Below are positions 1 to 8,134 of a stretch of DNA of 64,000 bases, in pieces. The notes below the pieces were generated by a model. That model was not told where the DNA came from, did no database searches, and was given only the letters and a program-made list of their open reading frames with translations. Every line of letters starts with the position of its first letter. Positions within the stretch are counted from its first letter, which is position 1. A program made the position numbers and the translations under genes. Source of the stretch: Enterobacter ludwigii (GTDB taxonomy: Bacteria; Pseudomonadota; Gammaproteobacteria; Enterobacterales; Enterobacteriaceae); assembly GCF_001750725.1 (NCBI RefSeq), contig NZ_CP017279.1, forward strand, positions 2,294,001-2,358,000, given 5' to 3'.

Positions 1-942
1 AATGTATGAAAGTGCCAATACGATCTTATATAAGAAATCTGGTATTTTAATTGCTTTGGTATCTAACATTTCGCACAACCGAAGAAGGAATTTTCTTGTC
101 GTTGTTAGAGGAAGCTTATGTATGATACTGATGAGCAATTTACTGAGGAGTCTATTATCGTCCAACATCACTTCATAGGATGAAAAGAGGCTATCCTTAA
201 CACACTCTGGATGTTTTTCTTTCAGCACAGGGAATGATTTAGATGCATACACAATCATTCTTTCTGAAGCTCGGCGCAACGTAGGAGTATCGCTGTCTTC
301 TGCCCTTGCATCGGGTAAAAAATAAAAGTCATACTTTGCTTTTGCAACTCGGATACCGAGTTCTTCATCTTCACAGCCGTAATGATAAAATGTCTCATCA
401 AAACAACCAATCGTATCAATAATATCCCGCGTCAGGATAATGCCATCGCTTGCGAAGAAGCGGGTACTTATAGTCCCTTCAGGTATATTTCGTGCCCCCA
501 GGTAACGACTATCAAAATAGCGGAGATAATTGCTAGTGTAGAGTCTGGCAGGATCGATTCGTATATTAATTCTGGCTGCTGTGTATTGCTTTCCATGAAA
601 AAAGGAAACAATCTTTTTTATCGCCTTAGGTTCAATAAGATTATCGATATCAATAAACATTATCAACGAATTTGACGCAAGAGAAATACCCACATTGCGG
701 GAAATTGCCCGACCAGAATTGACATGATTCCTGTGGAATAAGAAAGTTATCTTATCTTTAAATGTTTCCGCATAAGATGCTGCGATTTCAGCCAGAGAAA
801 CCGGACTGCAATCGTCAATAAGAATTAATTCAACAAGGTTGTTTGGATAATCAATTTTCAGTATGGCTTCCATGAACCGCTTGACTTTCGATGGTTCACA
901 GTAAGCAGGAACCACTATTGAAATCTTATCATTGTACTGCAC
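1..942 (-). CDS. GT2-family glycosyltransferase, 3' end cut by window edge
   Basis: Probable cytoplasmic glycosyltransferase adding one sugar to the O-antigen repeat unit. The frame is open from a GTG at 942 to the window edge (about 314 codons), so the stop lies outside. The N-terminus reads VQYNDKISIVVPAYCEPSKV, the GT-A opening of family 2; LIDDCSP follows and FIDID supplies a DxD-like metal site. Further on, YHYGCEDEELGIR resembles the C-terminal galactosyl/GalNAc-transferase motif (ED..L..R). GTG was chosen because GAGG lies 7 bases upstream and an in-frame stop lies just beyond. It overlaps the end of the flippase gene by 14 bases, implying translational coupling. Donor and acceptor sugars cannot be read from the sequence. 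Confidence 0.85.
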   Translation of the reverse strand, partial: MQYNDKISIVVPAYCEPSKVKRFMEAILKIDYPNNLVELILIDDCSPVSLAEIAASYAETFKDKITFLFHRNHVNSGRAISRNVGISLASNSLIMFIDIDNLIEPKAIKKIVSFFHGKQYTAARINIRIDPARLYTSNYLRYFDSRYLGARNIPEGTISTRFFASDGIILTRDIIDTIGCFDETFYHYGCEDEELGIRVAKAKYDFYFLPDARAEDSDTPTLRRASERMIVYASKSFPVLKEKHPECVKDSLFSSYEVMLDDNRLLSKLLISIIHKLPLTTTRKFLLRLCEMLDTKAIKIPDFLYKIVLALSYI

Positions 943-2188
943 TAATGCACCTCGAAGAATAAATTATATTGAAAGCGTAAACCACTGCTAAACCAATGAC
1001 AATATTACTCACGCCTACATAATGGAAAATAGCCGGCACAATAGCGACAACTAGACAGAAAGCTATTAGCCATTTAATCGCTAATTTCTTTAATTGCTTC
1101 ATTCTGATTAAAACCATACTGAGTAATTGGTCTATAGCTAAAATAGGTGTTAACCATACAAAAGTCCGTAAATAACTATAGGCATTAACGAGTTTAGTAC
1201 CATAAAGAATATGAATTATTATATCGGCAAGTACTGTGGTAGCTAGTGCACCGGCACAGGTAACGGCAAGTGTAGCGAAGATACAGAACGGCAATTTTCT
1301 TTTTATTGTTGCAATATCAATAAATTTAAAGATAAAGATTGGTGCAATTGCCTGAACAAAAAGAATACATATTGCATACCAATTATCGACTAACTGGAGT
1401 GCTGCTGCATAGTTTGAATACGTTTCTCCGGAAATTTTTCCTTCGAGATATACTCGGTCAAACTTCATGGTCACCTGCTGCATAATCAGACAGAACCATA
1501 CTGCGACTCCAATCTTGAAATACGCAAAAACCTCCGTATCAACTTTCACGAATCTAAAACCTGTAGCCTTTCTAAACGTATAAAAGATAAAGCCACAAGG
1601 TAAAAGTGATTCGATAACCCAAGCCACCCAGAGATAGTTTATTGGTAATTGATTTTTTACACCAATATAAATGACAATCAGCTTAATTATTGCAGCGAGC
1701 ATCAGCACAAGGCAAGGCAATTTGAGGCGGGCCTGGCTTTGGTACCATGTTAAACCGACAATGAACGTTTCTCGCAATGCCACAGATATAGCCAAACCAA
1801 TAATAAACTGTCTGGACAATCCACTGGCAGCAAACATTCCCCATGCCATCATGCATAATGCAACGCAAATCCCTGCTGCAAGACGTAATACAATTACATT
1901 GCTAATTATGGAGTTTATTTTGGATGGCGCATCCAGCAATTTAGGAATAACCACCTCGGCACCACAGATCCAGGTGCCTGTCATAAATATGGCTAAAATG
2001 ACGAGAGAATATTGCCAGCTACTGAAATCACCAAAATCATAGTGATTAATTAACAACCGGTTAATGATAATGATTATAACAAGCTGAGTGATTCGCTCAA
2101 GACTAAGATAAAAAAAGTTAATAAAGACTTTTCTTTTATCTTCTTCCGCCACAATTTTTTTTATAGCTAACAATAAAAATTTAGACAT
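929..2188 (-). CDS. Wzx-like O-antigen flippase
   Basis: A 419-residue, strongly hydrophobic protein with roughly a dozen predicted membrane segments and short charged loops. This is the size and layout of Wzx-type polysaccharide flippases (MOP exporter superfamily), which move undecaprenyl-linked O-units across the inner membrane. Identification rests on topology and position inside an O-antigen cluster, because Wzx proteins conserve little sequence. Charged residues such as KFDRVYLEG lie between helices, as in the family. It overlaps the upstream SDR gene by 8 bases and the downstream glycosyltransferase by 14. The DNA is AT-rich with many ATA and TTA codons, typical of exchanged O-antigen DNA. 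A Wzy polymerase is less likely, since no single large periplasmic loop is apparent. Confidence 0.75.
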   Translation of the reverse strand: MSKFLLLAIKKIVAEEDKRKVFINFFYLSLERITQLVIIIIINRLLINHYDFGDFSSWQYSLVILAIFMTGTWICGAEVVIPKLLDAPSKINSIISNVIVLRLAAGICVALCMMAWGMFAASGLSRQFIIGLAISVALRETFIVGLTWYQSQARLKLPCLVLMLAAIIKLIVIYIGVKNQLPINYLWVAWVIESLLPCGFIFYTFRKATGFRFVKVDTEVFAYFKIGVAVWFCLIMQQVTMKFDRVYLEGKISGETYSNYAAALQLVDNWYAICILFVQAIAPIFIFKFIDIATIKRKLPFCIFATLAVTCAGALATTVLADIIIHILYGTKLVNAYSYLRTFVWLTPILAIDQLLSMVLIRMKQLKKLAIKWLIAFCLVVAIVPAIFHYVGVSNIVIGLAVVYAFNIIYSSRCISAVQ

Positions 2189-2999
2189 CTGTCATATTCT
2201 TTTTAAAGTTATCAATCATTATCTCTATATCTGACAAGACATTGTTATAGACATGACCAAACTCATTTACAGTTCTGGTGTTATCTGTCGGTGGGAAGTA
2301 TTCACCTTTAAAGCCTTCATGCCATTTGATCGAACAACCTGTTCGACTAGCAATTAAATCAGCAATATCAGAGGCTGTTGTATTCACACCAGAAGCAATA
2401 TTGTAAATATCATACTCATTCTTACGACTGATCTGATAAATAACTTCTGCGACATCCTTAACTGAAACATAATCTTTTGCATATGAAGGAGCAACATACA
2501 TGTCAATATGTTTATTCGAAATCGCATTTCTGATAATGCTTGGCAGGAATAGCTTACTCTTCAATGCCAAACCATATACGTTACTCGGCCTGACAATAAT
2601 CGTATCTCTAGTGCTTTTTAAGCATAACTCTTCACTCACTAGTTTGGTTAAGTTAAAAAGTCTTCGGTTATCGTTACTGCATACCGTAAGATTATCATCC
2701 TCTGACGCGCCATCTTGTTCCATATATACACGCGTTGATGAAATATAGATTAACTTTGAGAATTTGGCGCGTTCAAGTACTGTAGCGAGCAATTCGGTGT
2801 TCGATTTGTAAACATCAAATGGTGTGTTTGCACAATCACCATTGCCAGCAGCATAGATTACAATCCCCAGATCTTTTTCAAACAGAGTCTCATCATCTCG
2901 CGGTGGAACCACAACTGTTTCGCCTTTCGCCAGAAGGTTTTCAACGATTTCGCTGCCAATAAAACCACGTCCACCGATCACTGTATAATGTATTTTCAT
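2181..2999 (-). CDS. Atypical NAD(P)-dependent epimerase/dehydratase-like (SDR) protein
   Basis: A 272-residue extended SDR protein, presumably acting on a nucleotide sugar for the O-antigen. The Rossmann motif is GGRGFIG near residue 9; ISST gives the conserved serine region, and IIVRPSNVYG is the usual motif after the catalytic helix. The expected YxxxK reads FNLTK, so phenylalanine stands in place of the catalytic tyrosine (the codon is TTT on the minus strand near 2653). The ATG overlaps the rmlC stop by 4 bases, so the two are probably cotranslated. A role as a dTDP-4-keto sugar reductase after RmlC is attractive from position, but the missing tyrosine argues for altered chemistry or a non-catalytic role. 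The substrate is unknown. Confidence 0.75.
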   Translation of the reverse strand: MKIHYTVIGGRGFIGSEIVENLLAKGETVVVPPRDDETLFEKDLGIVIYAAGNGDCANTPFDVYKSNTELLATVLERAKFSKLIYISSTRVYMEQDGASEDDNLTVCSNDNRRLFNLTKLVSEELCLKSTRDTIIVRPSNVYGLALKSKLFLPSIIRNAISNKHIDMYVAPSYAKDYVSVKDVAEVIYQISRKNEYDIYNIASGVNTTASDIADLIASRTGCSIKWHEGFKGEYFPPTDNTRTVNEFGHVYNNVLSDIEIMIDNFKKNMTDV

Positions 3000-3535
3000 A
3001 ACGTTTTTTTGTACTCAGCAAGTGTAATTAATTTAACATCTTTTTCAGAGAGTAGTGGTGATGTTACCGGCCATTCAATCGCAATATCCGGATCGTTCCA
3101 TATAATCCCACCTTCATCCTTTGGATCGTAAAAGTCAGTACACTTGTAATGGAAATCGGCATATTCACTTAATACGCAGAATCCATGAGCAAACCCAGGG
3201 GGAACGTATATTTGGTTATTCTTCTCGCCAGAAAGAATAACACCTACGTACTGACCAAACGTATCAGAATCCTGGCGAAGATCTACTGCAACATCATAAA
3301 CTTCACCACTGATTACGCTGACTAATTTCCCCTGGGGTTTCGTTTTCTGGAAATGCAATCCGCGCAAAACATTTCGACTCGAACGTGAGCGGTTATCCTG
3401 TACAAAATTACCTTTAATTCCTGCATCTTCGTATTTTTCTTTATGCCAGGCTTCAAGGAAAAAACCACGGGTATCACCAAAAACCTGAGGCTCAATGATC
3501 ACACAATCTTTTAAAGGGGTTTGAATTACTTTCAT
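2996..3535 (-). CDS. rmlC: dTDP-4-dehydrorhamnose 3,5-epimerase
   Basis: Epimerises dTDP-4-keto-6-deoxyglucose at C3 and C5, the third step of dTDP-L-rhamnose synthesis, in the cytoplasm. The 179-residue length fits the cupin-fold RmlC family. Visible signatures are GFFLEAWHKEKY, NRSRSSRNVLRGLHFQ with the active-site histidine, GEVYDVAVDLR, YVPPGFAHGF and DFHYKCTDFY. The SD AAGGATT lies at 3541-3547, and just upstream sits an 11-bp hairpin (3548-3572). Its stop overlaps the SDR start. It is separated from rmlB by five genes, unlike the usual rmlBDAC block, and neither rmlA nor rmlD is in the window. A related epimerase for another dTDP-sugar is possible. Confidence 0.9.
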   Translation of the reverse strand: MKVIQTPLKDCVIIEPQVFGDTRGFFLEAWHKEKYEDAGIKGNFVQDNRSRSSRNVLRGLHFQKTKPQGKLVSVISGEVYDVAVDLRQDSDTFGQYVGVILSGEKNNQIYVPPGFAHGFCVLSEYADFHYKCTDFYDPKDEGGIIWNDPDIAIEWPVTSPLLSEKDVKLITLAEYKKTL

Positions 3536-3547
3536 TTAAAATCCTTC

Positions 3548-3572
3548 GATGGGAAAGTATCACTTTCCCATC
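3548..3572 (-). other. Perfect 11-bp stem-loop upstream of rmlC
   Basis: Arms 3548-3558 and 3562-3572 are exact inverted repeats (GATGGGAAAGT / ACTTTCCCATC) with a 3-base loop. In the minus-strand transcript it lies between the WbpM-like gene and rmlC, ending immediately before the rmlC Shine-Dalgarno. No U-tract follows, so it is not a typical terminator. It may modulate rmlC translation or mRNA processing (inference). Confidence 0.6.
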
Positions 3573-3616
3573 AAGTTTGTTGATTACAATCAGATTAACG
3601 TCGTGACTAATACTGC

Positions 3617-5503
3617 TTAGCTTTTATTCTCTTTCCAGAGTAAGTCACAGATATCATCGGTTGGATTAAATGCGGTTGGCGCGTTTAGCAATATTTCACG
3701 TACCTGCTCATAATCAAAATTGCTACATGAGGTATCAAGCTTTGCAAGAATGTCTTTCATTTCCACCCAAGGAAGCATGACTTCATTCGCAGTTTTGATT
3801 CTCGGATGCTGTGTAATGGAGACGTTATCACCAATTAACAGTTCTTCGTAAAGTTTCTCACCCGGTCGCAATCCCGTCATTTTGATAGCAATATCCCCAT
3901 AAGGATTTTTATCATCACGAACGGTAAGCCCCTGTAAAGCAATCATTCGATGCGCGAGATCAATAATTTTAACCGGCTCACCCATATCCAGCACGAAGAC
4001 ATCCCCTCCGCTGCCCATTGCTCCAGCTTGAATCACAAGCTGTGCAGCCTCAGGAATGGTCATGAAATAACGAGTGATATCAGGATGCGTTAACGTTACC
4101 GGGCCACCTGCAGCAATCTGCTTTTCAAACAATGGAACAACGGAACCAGACGAACCTAAGACATTTCCGAACCTGACCATACTGAAACAGGTTTTACGGG
4201 ACTCTGATGCTCGCGCCTGAAGGATGAGCTCCGCCATACGCTTCGTTGCACCCATAGTGTTTGTTGGCCGCACAGCTTTGTCCGTAGAGATCAGAACAAA
4301 ACTTTCGACGCCACAATTTTCCGCAGCTTGAGCACAACTCCAGGTTCCGAAGATATTATTTCGGATACCGTCAATTACGTTGAATTCAACTAGCGGAACG
4401 TGCTTATAGGCTGCAGCATGGTAAATCGTCTCAACGTTGAATGCCTTAATTAGCCTTTCAAGATGTTCCATATCCTGAACATTCCCCAGGATTGGGTAAA
4501 TCTTAATATTGAGCGATTTCGATACAATTAAATTTCGGAGTTCAGAATCAATAGAATATAGTGAGAACTCTGATAATTCGAAAAGAATTAGTTGAGAAGG
4601 CCTATTTCTGATGATTTGTCGGCATAACTCAGAACCGATCGAGCCACCTGCGCCAGTGACCATGACTGTTTTACCCTGAATATTCTTTGATACTAACTCA
4701 GGGATTGGAGAAACAGGATCGCGGCCCAGAAGGTCGGTAATCACAACTTTACGCAAGGAATCGATTCTTGCTTTTCCTTCAACCAGGTCAACCATCCCCG
4801 GAATTGAAAGTACCTCGCAAGGGAGCCCCTCCAGGGTGGATATTACCTCGTTTTTTCTCGCGCGGCTTGCACTTGGCATTGCCAGCAGGATTTTCTTCGC
4901 CTCATACTTATCAATCAGCCATGCTAATTTTTCTGGTGAAAATACGCTTACTCCATGGATGACCTGACCCTGCAAGGAGCGATTGTCGTCGACAAACGCA
5001 ACAGGATAGTATTCGTCCATCTGACTCAAGGCGGGAAGTAACTGGCGTCCGGAAGCTCCGGCCCCATATATAATTACTCGAGTGCCTAATTTTAAACCGC
5101 GGTTTATCAACATTCTCATTCCAAGACGTGAGCCGGCAATGAGCAAGACGCCAAACGAGAAGTAAATGAACGGAATTGTCCTTGGGAGATATAAATTAGT
5201 ATAAAAGGCGGCGATAATCAGTAGCAACGATGAAGTCATCATCCCAACAGCTACAACAAGTAGTATTTTCGCTGTTATATAACGTATTACTGCCCGATAA
5301 AGACCCAGTTTAACGAATATTGCCAAAGTAATGACAATTACTGATGTAAGTAATAGCCAATGCGATACGCTAGTTAATGGCGTCATAGAGTCAATACGGA
5401 CCCAAAATGCAAACCAGAATGCGCACATTAACAGAACAACATCAATAGAGAGTGTTATAATCCGTTTTACCGGTCTTGGCAAAGAAATTAAATAAGTTAG
5501 CAT
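3617..5503 (-). CDS. WbpM/CapD-like membrane nucleotide-sugar 4,6-dehydratase
   Basis: A 628-residue inner-membrane protein of the WbpM/PglF/CapD family, which convert UDP-GlcNAc to the 4-keto-6-deoxy intermediate used for QuiNAc, FucNAc or bacillosamine. The first ~130 residues hold about four membrane helices. A CoA-binding-like fold follows (YGAGASGRQLLPAL), then the catalytic SDR domain with VTGAGGSIGSELCRQI near residue 282. The catalytic site reads TMGATK, where methionine replaces tyrosine in YxxxK, as known for the large WbpM-type dehydratases, so this is not a defect. GLRPGEKLYEELL lies near the C-terminus. It sits 38 bases after the acetyltransferase gene. With the WbpV-like reductase in the same operon, UDP-QuiNAc is the likeliest product. 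Confidence 0.88.
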   Translation of the reverse strand: MLTYLISLPRPVKRIITLSIDVVLLMCAFWFAFWVRIDSMTPLTSVSHWLLLTSVIVITLAIFVKLGLYRAVIRYITAKILLVVAVGMMTSSLLLIIAAFYTNLYLPRTIPFIYFSFGVLLIAGSRLGMRMLINRGLKLGTRVIIYGAGASGRQLLPALSQMDEYYPVAFVDDNRSLQGQVIHGVSVFSPEKLAWLIDKYEAKKILLAMPSASRARKNEVISTLEGLPCEVLSIPGMVDLVEGKARIDSLRKVVITDLLGRDPVSPIPELVSKNIQGKTVMVTGAGGSIGSELCRQIIRNRPSQLILFELSEFSLYSIDSELRNLIVSKSLNIKIYPILGNVQDMEHLERLIKAFNVETIYHAAAYKHVPLVEFNVIDGIRNNIFGTWSCAQAAENCGVESFVLISTDKAVRPTNTMGATKRMAELILQARASESRKTCFSMVRFGNVLGSSGSVVPLFEKQIAAGGPVTLTHPDITRYFMTIPEAAQLVIQAGAMGSGGDVFVLDMGEPVKIIDLAHRMIALQGLTVRDDKNPYGDIAIKMTGLRPGEKLYEELLIGDNVSITQHPRIKTANEVMLPWVEMKDILAKLDTSCSNFDYEQVREILLNAPTAFNPTDDICDLLWKENKS

Positions 5504-5541
5504 ACTAAAAACTAGTCGCCTCGTTAAAGCTTGCTATTAGT

Positions 5542-6102
5542 TTATAAAATAGTACCAGGAGGGCATATGACATGCTCGTCCACTGTAGCACTATATCCAC
5601 CCACTGTTCCCGCCTGGAGAAATGCCGATTTACCGATATTCGCTCCCCCAGCAAGATGCACACCCACACCTAAGTGCGCAAAATCACCAAGAGTAGAATC
5701 ATGATCCACCGTTGAATGACAATTAACTATCGTTCCCTGCCCCAAGACTGAGTTTGCGCCAATAACGGCACCGGCTAAAACTACACTGCCGTTCCCCAAA
5801 GTAGCGGAAGGACTCACGAATGTAAAAGGGTGAACGAGCGTTATAGGGGTAATGTTTAAGGAGTAAAGCTGCTGATGGAACAACTCTCTAAGCTTATTGT
5901 TGCCAATCCCAATAACAATATATTTGGCAGTGCTCGCATAGAGCTTAAGCTCGGAGGTTTTTCCGATAACACGAATTTCTGCCATGTCAGAGCACAATTC
6001 ATTATCATCGAGGAAGGCAATATTTTCATACCCTAAAAGTTTAGCCGTATCATACAGCGTACGTCCATGACCACCAGCGCCTACAATAATCAGGTCATAC
6101 AT
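5542..6102 (-). CDS. PglD/NeuD-like sugar acetyltransferase
   Basis: A 186-residue cytoplasmic protein with an N-terminal PglD-type domain (LIIVGAGGHGRTLYD, then FLDDNE) and a C-terminal left-handed beta-helix of hexapeptide repeats. The family uses acetyl-CoA to acylate an amino or hydroxyl group of a nucleotide sugar. The catalytic histidine is expected in NCHSTVDHDSTLGDFAHLG. The protein ends at ICPPGTIL, about 20-25 residues earlier than many family members, so the last coil and tail are short. The ATG directly follows the stop of the initiating-transferase gene. PglD normally acts with a PglE aminotransferase, which is not in this window, so the substrate is uncertain; an O-acetyltransferase role is possible. 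Confidence 0.8.
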   Translation of the reverse strand: MYDLIIVGAGGHGRTLYDTAKLLGYENIAFLDDNELCSDMAEIRVIGKTSELKLYASTAKYIVIGIGNNKLRELFHQQLYSLNITPITLVHPFTFVSPSATLGNGSVVLAGAVIGANSVLGQGTIVNCHSTVDHDSTLGDFAHLGVGVHLAGGANIGKSAFLQAGTVGGYSATVDEHVICPPGTIL

Positions 6103-7137
6103 TTATGTGTTCTCTTTATCTTTGACTCCAGCACCACATTTGAAAGCAATAAAAATCAACGGTAACCATGCAATGATTAGGCCTGTGATTCCGTCAATTT
6201 TTGCCGAAATGATTAGGTATGCAATGGGGAATAACCAAATGATATTGATTGCGATCGCTGCCAAAGTAACTGGCACATGACTCTTATATTTCCGGGCAAG
6301 TATTTGGTAGCAATGGCTTGCATGTGCTTCGTATACCTTTTTTCCCGCGAGTAATCTTCGAAGCAAGGTTGTGGTTGCGTCAACAACGAAAATACCAAGC
6401 AGGCAGAGTTCCGCGATCAACACATGGGGATCTAGCTTAGCAAAATAAAGAATCATCAGGCCAATGGTAATGCCTAAAAAACCACTTCCGGCATCCCCCA
6501 TAAAGATCCTCGCCACTGGGAAGTTCCAGACAATGAATCCCACCGCAGCCCCAGCGAGCGCCATTGCAATCATCGCCATCGCATCAGAGGAGCCAGAGTA
6601 GTGATTGAGCGTTATCAACGCGACGCTGCACAGCGAAAAGGTAATAGCTTGCGCACTTGCAAGACCATTAATGCCATCCATAAAGTTATAGAGATTAAGC
6701 ATCCACACTAAATAGACGCTTCCGAGAATCATTCCAATCCATGACAAGGACACGACATAGCCAAACATATCAATTTCAGGGAATGAGTCTAAGAAATAGA
6801 GCCCTATTGCTGCAGCTAAAAAATGCATTAGCAGACGCCAACGTGCTGCAATATGGCCATGATCGTCAAGGAAACCAATAACAGCAATCAATACCCCCGG
6901 CACGAAGAAACCTAAAAATGTCTCCAGAGAGAGATGGCTGGTGAATACCAGCCAAACTAATGTAGCTAACAATGTTAATACTATAGCTACCCCTCCCCCA
7001 CGTGGCGTTGGCACACTGTGTGAGCTTCGTTGGTTTGGCTGATCGATCACATTATTCTTGATGGCGTATAATCTTAATCCCCAGGTCAATGCACATGATA
7101 AACAGAATGCAAAAACGATAATCTCCAGATACAACAT
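6103..7137 (-). CDS. WbpL/WecA-like undecaprenyl-phosphate sugar-phosphate transferase
   Basis: A 344-residue polytopic inner-membrane enzyme of the MraY/WecA/WbpL superfamily. It transfers an N-acetylated hexosamine phosphate from its UDP donor to undecaprenyl phosphate, starting the O-unit. Visible motifs are the N-terminal DQPNQRSSHSVPTPRGGG, GFLDDHGHIAARWRL (magnesium-binding aspartates), NLYNFMDGING, FMGDAGSGFLG and the late histidine motif HASHCYQ. Around ten hydrophobic segments are apparent. It overlaps the reductase stop by one base (TAATG). A dedicated WbpL-type enzyme inside the cluster is notable, because most enterobacterial Wzx/Wzy clusters rely on WecA encoded elsewhere. Pairing with the WbpV- and WbpM-like genes suggests QuiNAc or FucNAc as first sugar. 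Confidence 0.88.
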   Translation of the reverse strand: MLYLEIIVFAFCLSCALTWGLRLYAIKNNVIDQPNQRSSHSVPTPRGGGVAIVLTLLATLVWLVFTSHLSLETFLGFFVPGVLIAVIGFLDDHGHIAARWRLLMHFLAAAIGLYFLDSFPEIDMFGYVVSLSWIGMILGSVYLVWMLNLYNFMDGINGLASAQAITFSLCSVALITLNHYSGSSDAMAMIAMALAGAAVGFIVWNFPVARIFMGDAGSGFLGITIGLMILYFAKLDPHVLIAELCLLGIFVVDATTTLLRRLLAGKKVYEAHASHCYQILARKYKSHVPVTLAAIAINIIWLFPIAYLIISAKIDGITGLIIAWLPLIFIAFKCGAGVKDKENT

Positions 7138-8081
7138 TATTTGTTACCTTCAATAAAATTCTTTGCTGTTTTTACCATCGTTTCTTGCAATGTAACAGGT
7201 GGCGTCCACTGAAGTTGCTCTCTTGATTTCTTTGAATCTACTTCCAGATCGCCAAAGAGTTGATCATAGATATTTTTTTTACCTAATACTGAAAGCAATA
7301 CTTTCAATATACTCTTGGGAAAATAAACCATCCGCCCTTTCATCCCCATCCCGGTTGAGAATGCTTTTATCATTTCTCCGGTCGAAGGATGTTCCTGGTC
7401 GGCTAATAGATAGAGCTGATTCTTTGCTTTTTCATTCGTAACACATTCGCTGACAAAGCTGACTACGTTGTCTAAAGAAACCAGAGCACGTTTGTTTTTT
7501 ACTGATTTAAATGGTAATGGAAGATTTCGAGATACTAGTTTTAATAAGCGTTGAATATTGCCAGGAGCATTTGGACCACAGATCAATGCCGGGCGGACGA
7601 TGGTTATAGCCATTGCACTCCCTGAAAATTTCTTGAGAAGACTTTCCTCGGCTTCGAGCTTAGATATAGCATAATCGGACGTGGGCTTGGCCGGTGTCAA
7701 TTCACTGAAAGGCATCCCTGAAGTGGAATTGCCATTAACACCTATTGAACTGATGAAGATGAAATGTTTTATGCCACAGTTTGCAGCGTCATTCGCTAAT
7801 TTCATTGTCGCATCATGGTTTACACGACGAAATTCGGTCAGCGCATCTTTGGCGTCATCATTAAGGATATGTGCTCTGCCAGCTGTATGAATGACGGTAT
7901 CACAACCTTGTAAAATTGTGCTCCAATCAGTTTGCGCAGAGATATCTCCAAGGTTGTACATACCCTGCTCGATATTCTCTTCTCGACGCGTAGTAGATAT
8001 TACCTGATGACCTGCTGCTCTCAACGTATTGACTAAAGTAGCACCGAGAAAACCAGTCCCCCCTGTCACTAAAACTTTCAT
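7137..8081 (-). CDS. WbpV-like UDP-4-keto-6-deoxy sugar reductase (SDR)
   Basis: A 314-residue extended SDR, probably a 4-keto reductase completing UDP-QuiNAc (or a related sugar) from the WbpM product. The nucleotide-binding motif is VTGGTGFLG near residue 6; FISSIGVNG carries the catalytic serine, and SDYAISKLEAE has an intact YxxxK. TIVRPALICGPNAPGN is typical of WbpV and related epimerase-like reductases. AGGGG directly abuts an ATG at 8087, so the ATG at 8081, six bases further on, is preferred. Its stop overlaps the initiating-transferase start by one base. GalE-type C4 epimerisation is an alternative; the family name alone does not settle the product. Confidence 0.82.
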   Translation of the reverse strand: MKVLVTGGTGFLGATLVNTLRAAGHQVISTTRREENIEQGMYNLGDISAQTDWSTILQGCDTVIHTAGRAHILNDDAKDALTEFRRVNHDATMKLANDAANCGIKHFIFISSIGVNGNSTSGMPFSELTPAKPTSDYAISKLEAEESLLKKFSGSAMAITIVRPALICGPNAPGNIQRLLKLVSRNLPLPFKSVKNKRALVSLDNVVSFVSECVTNEKAKNQLYLLADQEHPSTGEMIKAFSTGMGMKGRMVYFPKSILKVLLSVLGKKNIYDQLFGDLEVDSKKSREQLQWTPPVTLQETMVKTAKNFIEGNK

Positions 8082-8134
8082 TATCATCCCCTATCAGCTA
8101 ATTAACTTTTTGCAATAAACGAAATGAACAGCCC

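Noticed and set aside
382..675. 97-codon plus-strand ORF
   Set aside because: Antisense to the glycosyltransferase coding frame, whose motifs are clear on the minus strand; no family resemblance.
3617..5503. Loss of catalytic Tyr in the WbpM-like protein as an oddity
   Set aside because: Met in place of Tyr (TMGATK) is normal for the large WbpM/PglF-type dehydratases, so it is not evidence of inactivation.
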